Below are positions 7,331-16,836 of a DNA stretch of 64,000 nt, in pieces. Origin of the DNA: Desulfallas sp. Bu1-1 (lineage in GTDB: Bacteria; Bacillota; Desulfotomaculia; Desulfotomaculales; Desulfallaceae); NCBI RefSeq assembly GCF_015594625.1, contig NZ_JADNRQ010000015.1, positions 1 to 64,000 on the forward strand, in the 5' to 3' direction. The position numbers and the translations under genes are program-made. The notes under the pieces were generated by a model. It ran no database searches. It was not told where the DNA came from and worked only from the letters and a program-made list of their open reading frames with translations. The stretch's first letter is position 1. Each line of letters starts with the position of its first letter.

Positions 7331-8269
7331 ATAGACGTCAGGCAGCTGGTGCGTGTGGCCCGTTTGTATTACGAGTTCGGCTGCAAACAGGATGAAATAG
7401 CCGAGAGGGAAGGCATTTCCAGGTCTAAAGTGAGCCGCCTCCTTGACAGGGCAATCAAGGAAGGCATTGTTAAGATCGAAATCGTGTATCCCCTGCAACC
7501 GGTGCATGAATTGGCGGAAAGCTTGCGCGAATACTTCGGGTTGAAAAAAGTGGTGGTCATCCCGGTTATCGTCGATCACCCGGACGCGGTGCGGGACGAC
7601 CTGGGGCGGGCGGTGAACAGCTTCCTGGGTGAGATTGTGGAGGACGGGGATATTATTGGTGTTTCCTGGGGCACCACCTTGCCCTTCGTGGTCAAGCACC
7701 TGGATCAATATCACGTTAAAAATGTGACAGTTGTTCAATTAAACGGCGGGGTAACTAAAAATTACCTTTCAACCCAATCCGGGAGCATTGTCGAAGGTTT
7801 TGTCAAGTCATTTAACGCCGTTCCTTACATGTTGCCCGCACCGACCATCGTCGACAGCACGGAACTGGCCCAAGCGATCTCCGCCGATTCCAATGTCAGG
7901 CAGACCCTGGAACTGGCCCGGCGGGCGCGCATTGCCGTCTTTGGCATCGGGCGGGCCTCATACGATTCCATACTGGTGCAGGCCGGTTACTTCAAGCACG
8001 GGGAATATGAGGAGTTGTTGCGCAAGGGCGCCGTGGGGGACATCTGCTCCCGCTTTTTCCGCCTGGACGGGAACATTGCCGACCCGGAGTTGAACCAGCG
8101 GACGGTGGGGATCACTCTGGAGGATTTGGCCCGGAAAGAATACGCCATTGCCGTGGCCAATGGCGTGGAAAAGGCGGAAGCCATCACCGGCGCTCTCAGG
8201 GGAAGGTATATCAACACGCTGTTCATCGATGAAGCGGCGGCCCAAAGGTGCCTGGAGCTTTTGGAATAG
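7331..8269 (+). CDS. SorC/DeoR-type sugar-binding transcriptional regulator
   Basis: The N-terminal helix-turn-helix (YYEFGCKQDEIAEREGISRSKVSRLL) is typical of SorC regulators and is followed by the sugar-phosphate effector domain (IIGVSWGTTL, TVVQLNGGV, AVFGIGR, VGDICSRFF). The protein should sense a phosphorylated intermediate of the downstream pathway and control the operon. The first conventional start is GTG at 7349, but it leaves no ribosome site and truncates the first helix. AAGGAGG at 7316-7322 instead points to ATA at 7331, which adds IDVRQL and matches the usual family N-terminus; an ATA start is rare, so the start is tentative. Two tandem palindromes lie immediately upstream. Confidence 0.88.
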   Translation: MDVRQLVRVARLYYEFGCKQDEIAEREGISRSKVSRLLDRAIKEGIVKIEIVYPLQPVHELAESLREYFGLKKVVVIPVIVDHPDAVRDDLGRAVNSFLGEIVEDGDIIGVSWGTTLPFVVKHLDQYHVKNVTVVQLNGGVTKNYLSTQSGSIVEGFVKSFNAVPYMLPAPTIVDSTELAQAISADSNVRQTLELARRARIAVFGIGRASYDSILVQAGYFKHGEYEELLRKGAVGDICSRFFRLDGNIADPELNQRTVGITLEDLARKEYAIAVANGVEKAEAITGALRGRYINTLFIDEAAAQRCLELLE

Positions 8270-8303
8270 TCTGATCAAAATTTAGTGATGGGAGATGCTG
8301 CAT

Positions 8304-9341
8304 ATGAAAGCGCTTAAATTGTATGAACCCGGTGACCTCAGGGTTGAAGACGTGGAAGTACCCGCGCTTGCTTCCGGAAATGTACTGGTCAAAGTCAGGG
8401 CGGTGGGGGTTTGCGGCTCGGATATACCGAGGGTGAATTTCTTCGGAGCTTACCGGCCAAAACTTACCATCGGGCACGAATTCAGCGGTGAAATTGTGGA
8501 AGTCAACGAGGCCGGTGACTGGCAAATCGGGGACCGGGTGGTGGTTCCCCCCCTGTTGCCATGCGGAAAATGTTGGTGGTGCAAAACAGGTCATTACTCC
8601 TTATGTGAAAGCTACGATTACTTCGGCTCCCGGCGTGACGGGGCCATGGCGGAGTACGTGGACGTGCCCGTAGCCAATCTTCTGGCCCTGCCGGACAATG
8701 TTTCCTTTGAAGCGGGCGCCATGACGGATCCGGCTGCCAACGCCATCCATGCCATTTGGAAGGGCGGCCTGAACGTGGGGGAAATCGTTGCGGTTTACGG
8801 CTGCGGTCCCATCGGGTTGTTTGCCGTGCAATTTGCCAGGGAACTGGGGGCGGACCTGGTTATCGCCATTGATATCAAGGACGAGAAGCTGGCGATTGCC
8901 AGGGAGGTCGGTGCCGATGAAACAATTAACGGGTTGACCAGCCCGCCGGTGGAAAAAATCAACGAAATCACCAAGGGCAAGGGAGCGACATTGGTGCTGG
9001 AAACGGCCGGATCCCCCGTTGCGCAAAACCAGGCTGTTTGCTCCGCAGCCAAGCTGGGCCGGGTGGTATTTGTGGGCATTTCCCACAACCGGCTGGAGCT
9101 CTCCAAGGAAGCCGTAAATAACATTCTGCGGCGCGAACTGGTGGTCAAGGGTTCCTGGAATTCCTTCTCCGATCCCTTCCCCGGCCGGGAATGGACTTAT
9201 AGCCTGGAACTAATGTCCAGGGGAAAACTAAAAACAACGCCGTTGGTGAGCCATCGCCTGGGACTGGATGACGGTCCCGCCATTTTCAAAAAATTTCTGG
9301 ACAAGGATTTCTACTATAGTAAAGTGCTGTTTCTTCCCTGA
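8304..9341 (+). CDS. Zinc-dependent medium-chain alcohol/polyol dehydrogenase
   Basis: This MDR-family dehydrogenase has the catalytic zinc residues (GVCGSD and GHEFSG) and the four structural-zinc cysteines (PCGKCWWCKTGHYSLC). The Rossmann motif GCGPIG is followed by an acidic residue in VIAIDIKDEK, indicating NAD rather than NADP. It most resembles sorbitol or galactitol-phosphate dehydrogenases, which oxidise a polyol to a ketose. The ATG at 8304 is preferred because GGGAG lies 9 bases before it; a second ATG 9 bases upstream overlaps that site. Located between a SorC regulator and an FGGY kinase, it probably makes the kinase substrate. The exact polyol is unknown. Confidence 0.85.
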   Translation: MKALKLYEPGDLRVEDVEVPALASGNVLVKVRAVGVCGSDIPRVNFFGAYRPKLTIGHEFSGEIVEVNEAGDWQIGDRVVVPPLLPCGKCWWCKTGHYSLCESYDYFGSRRDGAMAEYVDVPVANLLALPDNVSFEAGAMTDPAANAIHAIWKGGLNVGEIVAVYGCGPIGLFAVQFARELGADLVIAIDIKDEKLAIAREVGADETINGLTSPPVEKINEITKGKGATLVLETAGSPVAQNQAVCSAAKLGRVVFVGISHNRLELSKEAVNNILRRELVVKGSWNSFSDPFPGREWTYSLELMSRGKLKTTPLVSHRLGLDDGPAIFKKFLDKDFYYSKVLFLP

Positions 9342-9355
9342 AAATGGGGGTATTG

Positions 9356-10927
9356 ATGATGACCATGCATGAGACCGAAACGCTGTTGCTGGGAGCGGAT
9401 TTCGGCACCCAGGGAGTGCGGGTGGCCGTATTCGACCGCTACGGCGGTTTACTGGAAATGTCCTTTGCAGCGTACCCCACGTTTTATCCCCGGCCCGGCT
9501 GGGCGGAGCAAGACCCCCGGAACTGGTGGGATGCCTTTAAACAGGCGCTGGCGGAATGCCTGAAAGGGGTAAAAAGCCCGGAGAAAATAAAAGGCATGAC
9601 CATTTGCTCAACTTCTTCCACGGTCCTGGCCGTGGATGACGGCGGTAACCCGCTGATGCGAGCGATTCTCTGGATGGACAACCGGGCTGTTGCGGAAGCC
9701 GGGATCATCAATAACACCGGTCACCCGCGCCTCAAGTATTCCGGCGGGGCGGACTCGGTGGAGTGGATGATTCCCAAAACTTTGTGGATCAAAAACAATC
9801 TCAAGGATATTTACCACGCGGCCCGGCTGATTGTTGAAAAGCAGGACTGGATCAACTACCGCCTGACCGGGCGCTGGGTATCCTCCCGCTGCACCGCCAC
9901 CTGCAAATGGAACTACGCCGACATAGACGGCGGCTGGTCGGATGATTTCATGCGGGAAATCGGTTTGGCGGATTACCGGGATAAATTGCCGGTGCAGGTT
10001 GTTCCCGTGGGCCGCCCGGTGGGAGAAATCAGGCGGGAAGCCGCCTGGGAACTTGGCCTTCCCGCGGGCATCACCGTGTTTCAGGGGGGTATTGACGCGC
10101 ACATCGGCTTGCTGGGCCTGGGCGCGGTGGAACCCGGCCAAATGGGTGTTATCATGGGTACCAGTTTTGTGCACCTGACCCTGTCTTCCGGTCCCATTTT
10201 TCGCCCCGGGCTTTGGGGGCCGTATCCCAACGCGCTGGTGGATGGTCTGTGGTTGCTGGAGGGCGGCCAGGTTTCCTGCGGTTCGTTGACCAGGTGGTTT
10301 AAAGATCATCTCGCTCCGGACTTGAAATACAGTCATCCCGGGGATGAACCATACCGGGTGCTGGCGGGCGAGGCGGCCCGGGTGCCTCCGGGGTCCGAGG
10401 GGCTGGTGGTGCTCGATACCTGGCAGGGCAACCGCACTCCCTACCGGGACCCGCTGGCCACGGGCTGTATGTGGGGATTGACGCTAAGCCACACCAGGGC
10501 GCACCTGTACCGGGCCATCCTGGAATCAGTGGCTTACGGCACGCGGAATATTCTGGAATCTTTTGCCGCCGCCAATCTGGAAATCAATGAAATCATCGCC
10601 TGCGGCGGAGTGTTGAATAACCAGCTATGGTTGCAAATCATCGCCGATGTAACGGGAGTGCCCATCCGCAAGGCGGGCTTCGGGGAAGCGGGCGTCCTTG
10701 GTTGTGCCGTGTGTGCGGCCGCCGGGTTGGGGTTATACCCCGGTTTGACCGCCGCGGCGCAATCCATGGTGGAATACGGGGAAACCGTGTACCCCGCGCC
10801 GGACCATACCCGGGTATACTCGTTTTATTTCGAGCAATACAAGAAAACTTACGAGCTTCTGGCGCCGCAAATGCACCTGTTGCACACGTTCCGGAGAAAC
10901 GGGGGTGAAGGTGTTGGGCGAAAATAA
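9356..10927 (+). CDS. FGGY-family carbohydrate kinase
   Basis: FGGY kinases phosphorylate ketoses or polyols. Family hallmarks are the N-terminal phosphate-binding loop DFGTQGVRVAVFD, QGGIDAHIGLLGLGAV with GQMGVIMGTSF in the middle, and ACGGVLNNQLWLQIIADVTG near the C-terminus. The length of about 520 residues is normal. Several ATG codons cluster at the start; those at 9356 and 9359 are best spaced from GGGGG. The gene begins shortly after the dehydrogenase and its end overlaps the ABC ATPase start by about 20 bp. Ribulokinase- or xylulokinase-like activity is possible; the sequence does not decide the sugar. Confidence 0.88.
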   Translation: MMTMHETETLLLGADFGTQGVRVAVFDRYGGLLEMSFAAYPTFYPRPGWAEQDPRNWWDAFKQALAECLKGVKSPEKIKGMTICSTSSTVLAVDDGGNPLMRAILWMDNRAVAEAGIINNTGHPRLKYSGGADSVEWMIPKTLWIKNNLKDIYHAARLIVEKQDWINYRLTGRWVSSRCTATCKWNYADIDGGWSDDFMREIGLADYRDKLPVQVVPVGRPVGEIRREAAWELGLPAGITVFQGGIDAHIGLLGLGAVEPGQMGVIMGTSFVHLTLSSGPIFRPGLWGPYPNALVDGLWLLEGGQVSCGSLTRWFKDHLAPDLKYSHPGDEPYRVLAGEAARVPPGSEGLVVLDTWQGNRTPYRDPLATGCMWGLTLSHTRAHLYRAILESVAYGTRNILESFAAANLEINEIIACGGVLNNQLWLQIIADVTGVPIRKAGFGEAGVLGCAVCAAAGLGLYPGLTAAAQSMVEYGETVYPAPDHTRVYSFYFEQYKKTYELLAPQMHLLHTFRRNGGEGVGRK

Positions 10928-12410
10928 ATACATTCTGGAAATGCGTGGTATTTCCAAATCTTTTCCCGGTGTTCAGGCCTTGCAAAAAGTTGACTTTGCC
11001 GTCGCTCCCGGGGAGGTGCACTGCCTGATCGGCGCCAACGGAGCCGGCAAGTCCACCTTGATGAAAATTTTAGCCGGGGTATATCCCAAGGATGAGGGCG
11101 AGATATTTTTTGACGGGCAACGGGTGAACATCACCGACCCCATCAGCAGTAGCCGGCTGGGTATAGCCGTTATTTACCAGGAACTTTCCCTGTCCGGTAA
11201 TCTATCTGCGGCGGAAAACATCTACCTGGGCAAATACCCCAGAAAATACCGGTACCTGGTTGACTGGGCCGCACTATATAACAGGGCGCAGTCCCTGATC
11301 GACAGCCTGGGCATCAAAATTGACGTTAAAAGGCCCGTGGCCGAGCTGAGCATGGGGCACAGGCAGATTGTCGAGCTGGCCAAGGCCCTGGCGTCCAATG
11401 CCAGGCTGGTGGTTATGGACGAGCCCTCCGCCACCCTTTCGGGGGAGGAGTTCGAGACCCTGGTCAGGGTGATCCGGGAACTAAAAGGCAAAGGGATTAC
11501 CGTCATTTATATTTCCCATCGCCTGGAAGAACTTTTTCGCGTGGGTGACCGGGTTACGGTGCTGCGCGACGGGCGGTTTATCGCCACCAAGAATTTACGG
11601 GAGATTAGCCAGGATCAACTGGTGGAATTGATCATCGGACACGCTCTGTCCAAAGACCGGCAAGAAAGGCAGGCGACGTCCACTGGCCCGGAGTTGATCA
11701 GGCTCAAGGATATTTGCACGGACAAGCTGAAATCAGTCAGCCTGTCGTTATCCAGAGGTGAAATACTGGGCCTGTACGGGCTGGTGGGTTCCGGGCGGAC
11801 AGAACTGTTGCGGGTGATTTACGGAGTGGATCAACCTCAAGCCGGGGAAATGTTTGCCGGCGGCAACAGGGTCGTTTTCAAGTCACCGCAGGACGCCTTG
11901 AAAAACAGCATCGCCATGGTGCCCGAAAACCGGAAAACCCAGGGCCTGGTGATTAACCTGCCCATCTGGGAAAACGCCGTTATTCCCTCATTTAACAAAT
12001 TTTCCCGGCTGGGTGTGTTAAATTACCGTTCCATGCTCGGGGAAGTAAAGGAACAGGTAAGCAAATTGAATATCGTCACCCCTTCGCTGGGAACCAGGGT
12101 CCGGAATTTAAGCGGCGGGAACCAGCAAAAAGTTGTAATAGCCAAGTGGTTAATTAAAAATTCAAAAATTTTACTATTTGACGAGCCCACCCAGGGTATC
12201 GATATCGGGGCCAAGGAGGAAATTTACCGGATTATAAAAGAACTGGCCGGTAAGGGTTACGGAGTGATTGTCGCCTCCTCGGAATTGGCCGAGCTGGAGC
12301 AGTTGTGCAATCGCATTGTGGTAATGTTCAACGGCGCTATTGCCGGCCAGTTTCAGCAGGGGGATTACCGGAAAGAAAACATACTGCGCTGTGCGGTAGC
12401 AGGGAGGTAG
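10905..12410 (+). CDS. Ribose-type sugar ABC transporter, duplicated ATPase (RbsA/MglA)
   Basis: Two fused ABC ATPase halves make up this 501-residue protein, as in RbsA. The first half has GANGAGKST, the signature LSMGHRQIVELAKAL and VVMDEPSATLS; the second has a degenerate Walker A (GLVGSGRTELL), signature LSGGNQQKVVIAKWL and LLFDEPTQGIDIG. The asymmetric Walker A is typical of the family. A GTG start at 10905, inside the end of the kinase gene, indicates translational coupling. It powers the permease and binding protein encoded next. Confidence 0.92.
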   Translation: MKVLGENKYILEMRGISKSFPGVQALQKVDFAVAPGEVHCLIGANGAGKSTLMKILAGVYPKDEGEIFFDGQRVNITDPISSSRLGIAVIYQELSLSGNLSAAENIYLGKYPRKYRYLVDWAALYNRAQSLIDSLGIKIDVKRPVAELSMGHRQIVELAKALASNARLVVMDEPSATLSGEEFETLVRVIRELKGKGITVIYISHRLEELFRVGDRVTVLRDGRFIATKNLREISQDQLVELIIGHALSKDRQERQATSTGPELIRLKDICTDKLKSVSLSLSRGEILGLYGLVGSGRTELLRVIYGVDQPQAGEMFAGGNRVVFKSPQDALKNSIAMVPENRKTQGLVINLPIWENAVIPSFNKFSRLGVLNYRSMLGEVKEQVSKLNIVTPSLGTRVRNLSGGNQQKVVIAKWLIKNSKILLFDEPTQGIDIGAKEEIYRIIKELAGKGYGVIVASSELAELEQLCNRIVVMFNGAIAGQFQQGDYRKENILRCAVAGR

Positions 12411-12413
12411 GTC

Positions 12414-13397
12414 ATGGACGGGACAGTGGATTTAACTGTGGAAAAAACACGGGAACGCAAGTTCAACCCGGGTCAATTTTTAGCGAAGTATAACCTTTTG
12501 ATTTTGCTAATTGTGTTTATCAGTATAGCCGCAACGCTATCGCCCAAATTTTTAACCGTGCAAAACTTTCTCAACCTGCTGCAGCAGTCCTCGGTTACCG
12601 GCATTATCGCCGTTGGGATGACTTTTGTCATCATAGTCGCGGGGATTGACCTTTCGGTCGGGTCGGTGGTGGCCCTGGCCGGGATGGTGGTTGCGGTGCT
12701 GATCAGCAGCGGGTGGGGTATTCCCACGGCCATTATAGCGGCATTGGGTGTGGGAGCCGTACTTGGTTTTATCAACGGTTACGTGAGCACCAAGTTCAAT
12801 ATGCCGGCTTTTATCGCCACTCTGGCCATGATGGTTTCCGCCCGCGGCCTGGCGCTGCTGGTGACCGACGGCAAGCCTGTATTCGGCCTGCCCGAGCCCT
12901 TCAGTTTCCTGGGGGCGGGATTTATTGGCCGGTTTCCGGTGAGCGGCCTGCTCTGGATTGCGCTGACGGTCCTGGCCGCGCTGGTTTTAAAATACACTCC
13001 CTACGGGCGTAATCTCTATGCCGTGGGCGGCAATCCCGAAGCAGCGCACCTGTCGGGCGTGCGGGTGCATCGTCATTTAATTTCCGTCTATGTGATTTCC
13101 GGCTTTCTGGCAGCCCTGGCGGGCGTGGTGCTGGCATCCTGGTTGACCGTGGGCCAGCCCACCGCTGCCAAGGGGGCGGAACTGGACGCCATTGCCGCGG
13201 TGGTTTTGGGCGGTACCAGCCTGTTCGGCGGCACGGGCGGTGTCGGGGGCACCTTTATCGGTGTGCTGTTGATGAGCATTATTACCAATATTTTTAACCT
13301 GTTGGGCCTGGCTTCTTATTACCAGCAAATTTTCATGGGCGTGATTATTGTTCTGGCCCTGATCCTGAACCGGTTCGTGGTGGGCAAAAACGCCTGA
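12414..13397 (+). CDS. Ribose-type sugar ABC transporter permease (RbsC)
   Basis: A strongly hydrophobic 327-residue membrane protein with about eight to ten predicted segments and the RbsC signatures GMTFVIIVAGIDLSVGSV and LDAIAAVVLGGTSLFGGTG. The charged 25-residue N-terminus is probably cytoplasmic. It starts 3 bp after the ATPase stop with a GGGAGG site. Only one permease gene is present, so it should work as a homodimer, as in Rbs rather than Lsr systems. Confidence 0.92.
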   Translation: MDGTVDLTVEKTRERKFNPGQFLAKYNLLILLIVFISIAATLSPKFLTVQNFLNLLQQSSVTGIIAVGMTFVIIVAGIDLSVGSVVALAGMVVAVLISSGWGIPTAIIAALGVGAVLGFINGYVSTKFNMPAFIATLAMMVSARGLALLVTDGKPVFGLPEPFSFLGAGFIGRFPVSGLLWIALTVLAALVLKYTPYGRNLYAVGGNPEAAHLSGVRVHRHLISVYVISGFLAALAGVVLASWLTVGQPTAAKGAELDAIAAVVLGGTSLFGGTGGVGGTFIGVLLMSIITNIFNLLGLASYYQQIFMGVIIVLALILNRFVVGKNA

Positions 13398-13511
13398 TGA
13401 TTTATCCAACAATCAAGCCGGGGGGGTGACAAATGCACAGGGAACTGTTTGCGCAGGTTTGTTCGTCATGATTTTGTAAAGTTTATGTCAAGCTCAAGGA
13501 GGTAGGTTAAT

Positions 13512-14507
13512 ATGCAAAAATCCCGCTTGTTTATCGGATTGGCCCTGTTGTTGGCCCTGGTTTTTGTTGTTGCCGGTTGCGGCGGCGAAAAGACGACGCC
13601 GGATTCCGGCTCCGGTGATAAAGGGGATAAAGTTGTAATCGGTTTTTCCCAGGTTACTCTGGATTCGCCTTTTTATGTTTCGCTGATGGATGCGGCCAGG
13701 GCGGAAGCGGAAGCCAGGGGCGCCGAGTTGATCTATGTGGATGCCCAAAATGATATTGAAAAGCAAAACAATGATGTTCAGGATTTAATTACCAAGGGAA
13801 TCGACGTTTTAATCCTGAACCCCGCCAACCCTACCGGGGTAAATCCAGCATTGCAGGCGGCCAAACAGGCCAATATTCCCGTAATTACCGTGGACCGTCC
13901 CACCGAAACCAAAGTGGCCACTTTTGTCGGGAGGGACAACAAGAAAATGGGTGAACTTGCCGGGGAGGAAGCCGTGAAGCTGCTGGGCGGCAAAGGCAAG
14001 GCCAAGGGTAAGATTATTGAACTCCAGGGCGATGCCGGCGGCAAAGTGATGATGGATCGCCGCGACGGGTTTCACGCGGTGGTGGACCAGGAACCCGGCA
14101 TTGAAGTAATACAGGGACCTTATTGCGACTACGTGAGATCCAAGGCCGTCAAGGCGTTCCAGGATTTGTTGCAGGCCCATCCCGATGTGGACTTGGTGTA
14201 CGCCCATAATGACGACATGGCCCTGGGCGCGTTGCAGGTATTGCAGCAGAATGGTTTGGCCGGTAAAGTGAAGATTGTCGGCATTGACGGCTTGATGGAA
14301 GCGATCAAGGCTATTGAAGCCGGCAATTACGACGTCACGGTATTGAACGATCCGCAACTACTGGGTAAAATGGCCGTTGATACCGCTCTGGGTGTGCTGG
14401 AAGGCAAGGAATATCCAGAATTTATTGATGCCGGAACGGGTTTGATCAACAAGGACAACGCCGCCCGGTATATTGACGATAACCTGGTTTTTGCGGCGGC
14501 CAAATAA
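13512..14507 (+). CDS. Sugar-binding lipoprotein of the ABC transporter (RbsB-like)
   Basis: The N-terminus is a lipoprotein signal: two basic residues, a hydrophobic stretch [11 protein letters not shown] and lipobox VAGC with the modified cysteine at about residue 23, followed by a Gly/Ser/Asp-rich spacer. The mature part is a periplasmic-binding-protein type 1 sugar receptor ([50 protein letters not shown]). It delivers the substrate to the permease. An AAGGAGG site precedes ATG. The 114 bp gap before it contains no obvious terminator, so it is probably in the operon. Confidence 0.93.
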   Translation: MQKSRLFIGLALLLALVFVVAGCGGEKTTPDSGSGDKGDKVVIGFSQVTLDSPFYVSLMDAARAEAEARGAELIYVDAQNDIEKQNNDVQDLITKGIDVLILNPANPTGVNPALQAAKQANIPVITVDRPTETKVATFVGRDNKKMGELAGEEAVKLLGGKGKAKGKIIELQGDAGGKVMMDRRDGFHAVVDQEPGIEVIQGPYCDYVRSKAVKAFQDLLQAHPDVDLVYAHNDDMALGALQVLQQNGLAGKVKIVGIDGLMEAIKAIEAGNYDVTVLNDPQLLGKMAVDTALGVLEGKEYPEFIDAGTGLINKDNAARYIDDNLVFAAAK

Positions 14508-14538
14508 TAAATTTAAGAGTACAAAAGGAGTAAAAACC

Positions 14539-15213
14539 GTGAAAATCACAAGAAACGAGCTGGCCGGGATGATCGACCACACCTTGCTGAAGCCGGTGGC
14601 CACCCGGGAAGATATCATCAAGCTATGCGCTGAAGCCCGGGAGTATGGTTTCGCTTCCGTTTGCGTGAACCCGTTTTTTGTATCGCTGGCCGCCGGGCAG
14701 TTAAAAGGTTCGGGTGTGCTGGTATGCACAGTAATCGGTTTCCCCCTCGGCAGCACTTCCACCGCCGTTAAAGCCTTTGAGGCCGGGGAAGCCGTTAAAA
14801 ACGGCGCCCGGGAAGTCGATATGGTGATCAATATCGGCGCCCTGAAGGAGCGGCGCGCGGGTGTTGTTCTGGAAGACATCCGGGCAGTGGTGGAAGCGGC
14901 CCGGGCGCATGACCCCGCGGCGATTACCAAGGTGATTATTGAAACTTGTTATTTGACCCGGGAGGAAAAGATACTGGCTTGCCAGCTGGCCGGGCAAGCC
15001 GGAGCGCATTTTGTCAAAACCAGCACCGGTTTTGGCGACGGTGGCGCAACGGTGGAAGACATTGCGCTGATGCGCGAAACCGTTGGACCTGGGATGGGCG
15101 TCAAGGCCTCCGGTGGAATTAAAAACGCCCGGCAGGCCCTGGCGATGATCCAGGCGGGCGCCAACCGGATCGGCGCCAGCGCGGGTGTGGACATTATTAA
15201 AGAAATGGAGTAA
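14539..15213 (+). CDS. deoC: Deoxyribose-phosphate aldolase
   Basis: DeoC splits 2-deoxyribose 5-phosphate into acetaldehyde and glyceraldehyde 3-phosphate. All active-site motifs are present: [11 protein letters not shown] with the catalytic aspartate, HFVKTSTGF with the Schiff-base lysine, and [10 protein letters not shown] with the second lysine. I place the start at GTG 14539, eight bases after AAAGGAG, giving 224 residues; an earlier ATG at 14473 would overlap the binding-protein gene and lies outside the family alignment. Its placement after a sugar transporter, dehydrogenase and kinase suggests that the imported compound ends as a cleavable phospho-sugar. Confidence 0.93.
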   Translation: MKITRNELAGMIDHTLLKPVATREDIIKLCAEAREYGFASVCVNPFFVSLAAGQLKGSGVLVCTVIGFPLGSTSTAVKAFEAGEAVKNGAREVDMVINIGALKERRAGVVLEDIRAVVEAARAHDPAAITKVIIETCYLTREEKILACQLAGQAGAHFVKTSTGFGDGGATVEDIALMRETVGPGMGVKASGGIKNARQALAMIQAGANRIGASAGVDIIKEME

Positions 15214-15216
15214 AAA

Positions 15217-15258
15217 ACAATCCAGGACCATCGCCTTATGGTGATGGTCTTGGATTGT
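15217..15258 (+). other. Strong 19-bp RNA stem-loop between deoC and gap
   Basis: Bases 15217-15235 pair with 15240-15258 over 19 positions with only two G-U pairs and a four-base TTAT loop. The ribosome site of gap (AAGGAGG) begins immediately after it and there is no T tract, so it is not a standard terminator. It could be an mRNA processing or stabilising element setting gap expression apart from the sugar genes. Confidence 0.75.
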
Positions 15259-15272
15259 AAGGAGGTATCCTG

Positions 15273-16304
15273 ATGAGCAAACTCAAGGTGGCTATTAACG
15301 GTTTTGGTCGCATCGGGAGAAACGTATTGCGGGCCGCCCTGAACAAGGGATTCTTGTCGGACCGGGATGCAGCGCTGGAATTTGTGGCCATTAACGATTT
15401 AACCGATCCGGCTACGCTGGCCCATTTATTCAAGTACGACTCGGTGCACGGCTGTGTGCCGGCAGAGGTAAGCGTAACAAATGAGGGCATCGTGATCAAC
15501 GACCGGGAAATAAAGGTATGCGCCGAAGCCGATCCCGCACATTTACCCTGGGGACGGTTGGGGGTGGACGTGGTGGTGGAATCAACCGGGCGCTTTCGCA
15601 GCGCGGCAAAAGCCCGCAGTCACCTGGCAGCGGGGGCCCGCCGGGTGGTTATCACCGCCCCCGCCAAAGACGAGGACATCACCGTTGTGATGGGGGTAAA
15701 CCATCATTGGTATGATCCCGCAAAGCATTACATCATTTCCAACGCCTCATGCACCACCAACTGCCTGGCGCCGGTGGCCGGAGTGTTGCACGAGCGGTTT
15801 GGCATTACCCGGGGGCTGATGACCACCGTGCACTCCTACACCAATGACCAGCGCATTTTGGATCTGCCCCACGGGGACCTGCGCCGGGCCAGGGCCGCGG
15901 CCATGAACATCATTCCCACCAGTACCGGTGCGGCCAGGGCCGTGGCACTGGTTTTGCCCGAACTAAAAGGGAGATTGAACGGCATGGCCGTGCGGGTACC
16001 CACCTCCAACGTATCGATGGTGGATTTTGTGTGCGACCTGGCGAAGCCGGCCACCGCGGAGGAAATCAACGGCGCGCTCCGGGAAGCGGCCGCGGGCGAC
16101 CTGCAAGGTATCCTGGATTTCACCATGGAGCCGCTGGTATCCCGGGACTTCAGCGGCAACCCACATTCCTCCATCGTGGACGGGCTCTCCACCATGGTGA
16201 TCGAGGGGACCATGGCCAAGGTGGTGGCCTGGTACGACAACGAATGGGGTTATTCCAGCAGGGTTCTGGACCTGATCGCCTATATGGCCAGCAGGGAAAG
16301 CTAA
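15273..16304 (+). CDS. gap: Glyceraldehyde-3-phosphate dehydrogenase
   Basis: A normal-length GAPDH of 343 residues. It has the NAD-binding [14 protein letters not shown] motif, the catalytic [13 protein letters not shown] cysteine, phosphate-site residues around [22 protein letters not shown] and the C-terminal WYDNEWGYS. An aspartate after the second strand (AINDL) favours NAD. It follows deoC in the same direction and would consume the glyceraldehyde 3-phosphate released by that enzyme. Whether this is the only GAPDH of the cell or a pathway-specific copy cannot be decided here. Confidence 0.95.
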   Translation: MSKLKVAINGFGRIGRNVLRAALNKGFLSDRDAALEFVAINDLTDPATLAHLFKYDSVHGCVPAEVSVTNEGIVINDREIKVCAEADPAHLPWGRLGVDVVVESTGRFRSAAKARSHLAAGARRVVITAPAKDEDITVVMGVNHHWYDPAKHYIISNASCTTNCLAPVAGVLHERFGITRGLMTTVHSYTNDQRILDLPHGDLRRARAAAMNIIPTSTGAARAVALVLPELKGRLNGMAVRVPTSNVSMVDFVCDLAKPATAEEINGALREAAAGDLQGILDFTMEPLVSRDFSGNPHSSIVDGLSTMVIEGTMAKVVAWYDNEWGYSSRVLDLIAYMASRES

Positions 16305-16346
16305 AAAGCATTTTCTAATTACTGAGATGCGCTTATTTTAAAGAGG

Positions 16347-16371
16347 AAACCCGGGTGATCCGGGTTTTTTT
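16347..16371 (+). terminator. Rho-independent terminator after gap
   Basis: AAACCCGG (16347-16354) pairs with CCGGGTTT (16360-16367) and continues into a T tract. It closes the sugar operon and marks the left edge of the AT-rich accessory region. Confidence 0.85.
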
Positions 16372-16585
16372 GATGCTGTTGACAAACTCAACGTTTATAA
16401 CCTTTATTATGCATCCGGCATGGGCGATTATTAAGGGCGAAGATCCCCTGGGTTAGCAGACATCAACGTCGGGTGATACATTGCCCGAAAGATTACCAGA
16501 TGCAAAATTAATAAAATTTTTTAAAATAAAGGAATTTTTAATTAAGAAACAAATTTTTAAAATATATAATAAATAAAATGGGAGG

Positions 16586-16660
16586 ATGAAGGTGTTAGTA
16601 ATCAATTCATCGTACGATGGCATATGGATTACTGACCATAAAGGAAAAACTTTAAGGTAA
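16586..16660 (+). pseudogene. Stub of a sigma-54 activator gene: start codon joined to a PAS fragment
   Basis: After GGGAGG, an ATG opens a 24-codon frame ending in TAA. Its last 60 bases (16601-16660) match bases 22737-22797 inside the PAS domain of the sigma-54 activator at 21996 with one substitution and one missing base. The first codons (GTGTTAGTA) also match that gene's start. I read it as the relic of a paralogous activator that lost its middle and then shifted frame. The rest of 16372-16836 is AT-rich and I see no other gene there; AATGGTTGGC occurs twice near 16660-16690. Confidence 0.75.
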
Positions 16661-16836
16661 TGGTTGGCATGTGCATGAAATGGTTGGCGTCATAATTCTG
16701 TTTAAGATGATAAGTTGGCGTTATATTGGTTGCGCTGATTTCGATGAGTTTTATGTTATCAAGTTATGTGAGTGGTTATACAATATCTCGGATAGCACGT
16801 TAAATAATTTTAAACAATGGCGAGGGAGGCAACAAT

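Noticed and set aside
9344-15213. The sugar operon as an AI-2 (lsr) system
   Set aside because: There is only one permease gene, the aldolase has the canonical DeoC residues rather than an LsrF pattern, lsrG is missing, and a zinc polyol dehydrogenase is present.
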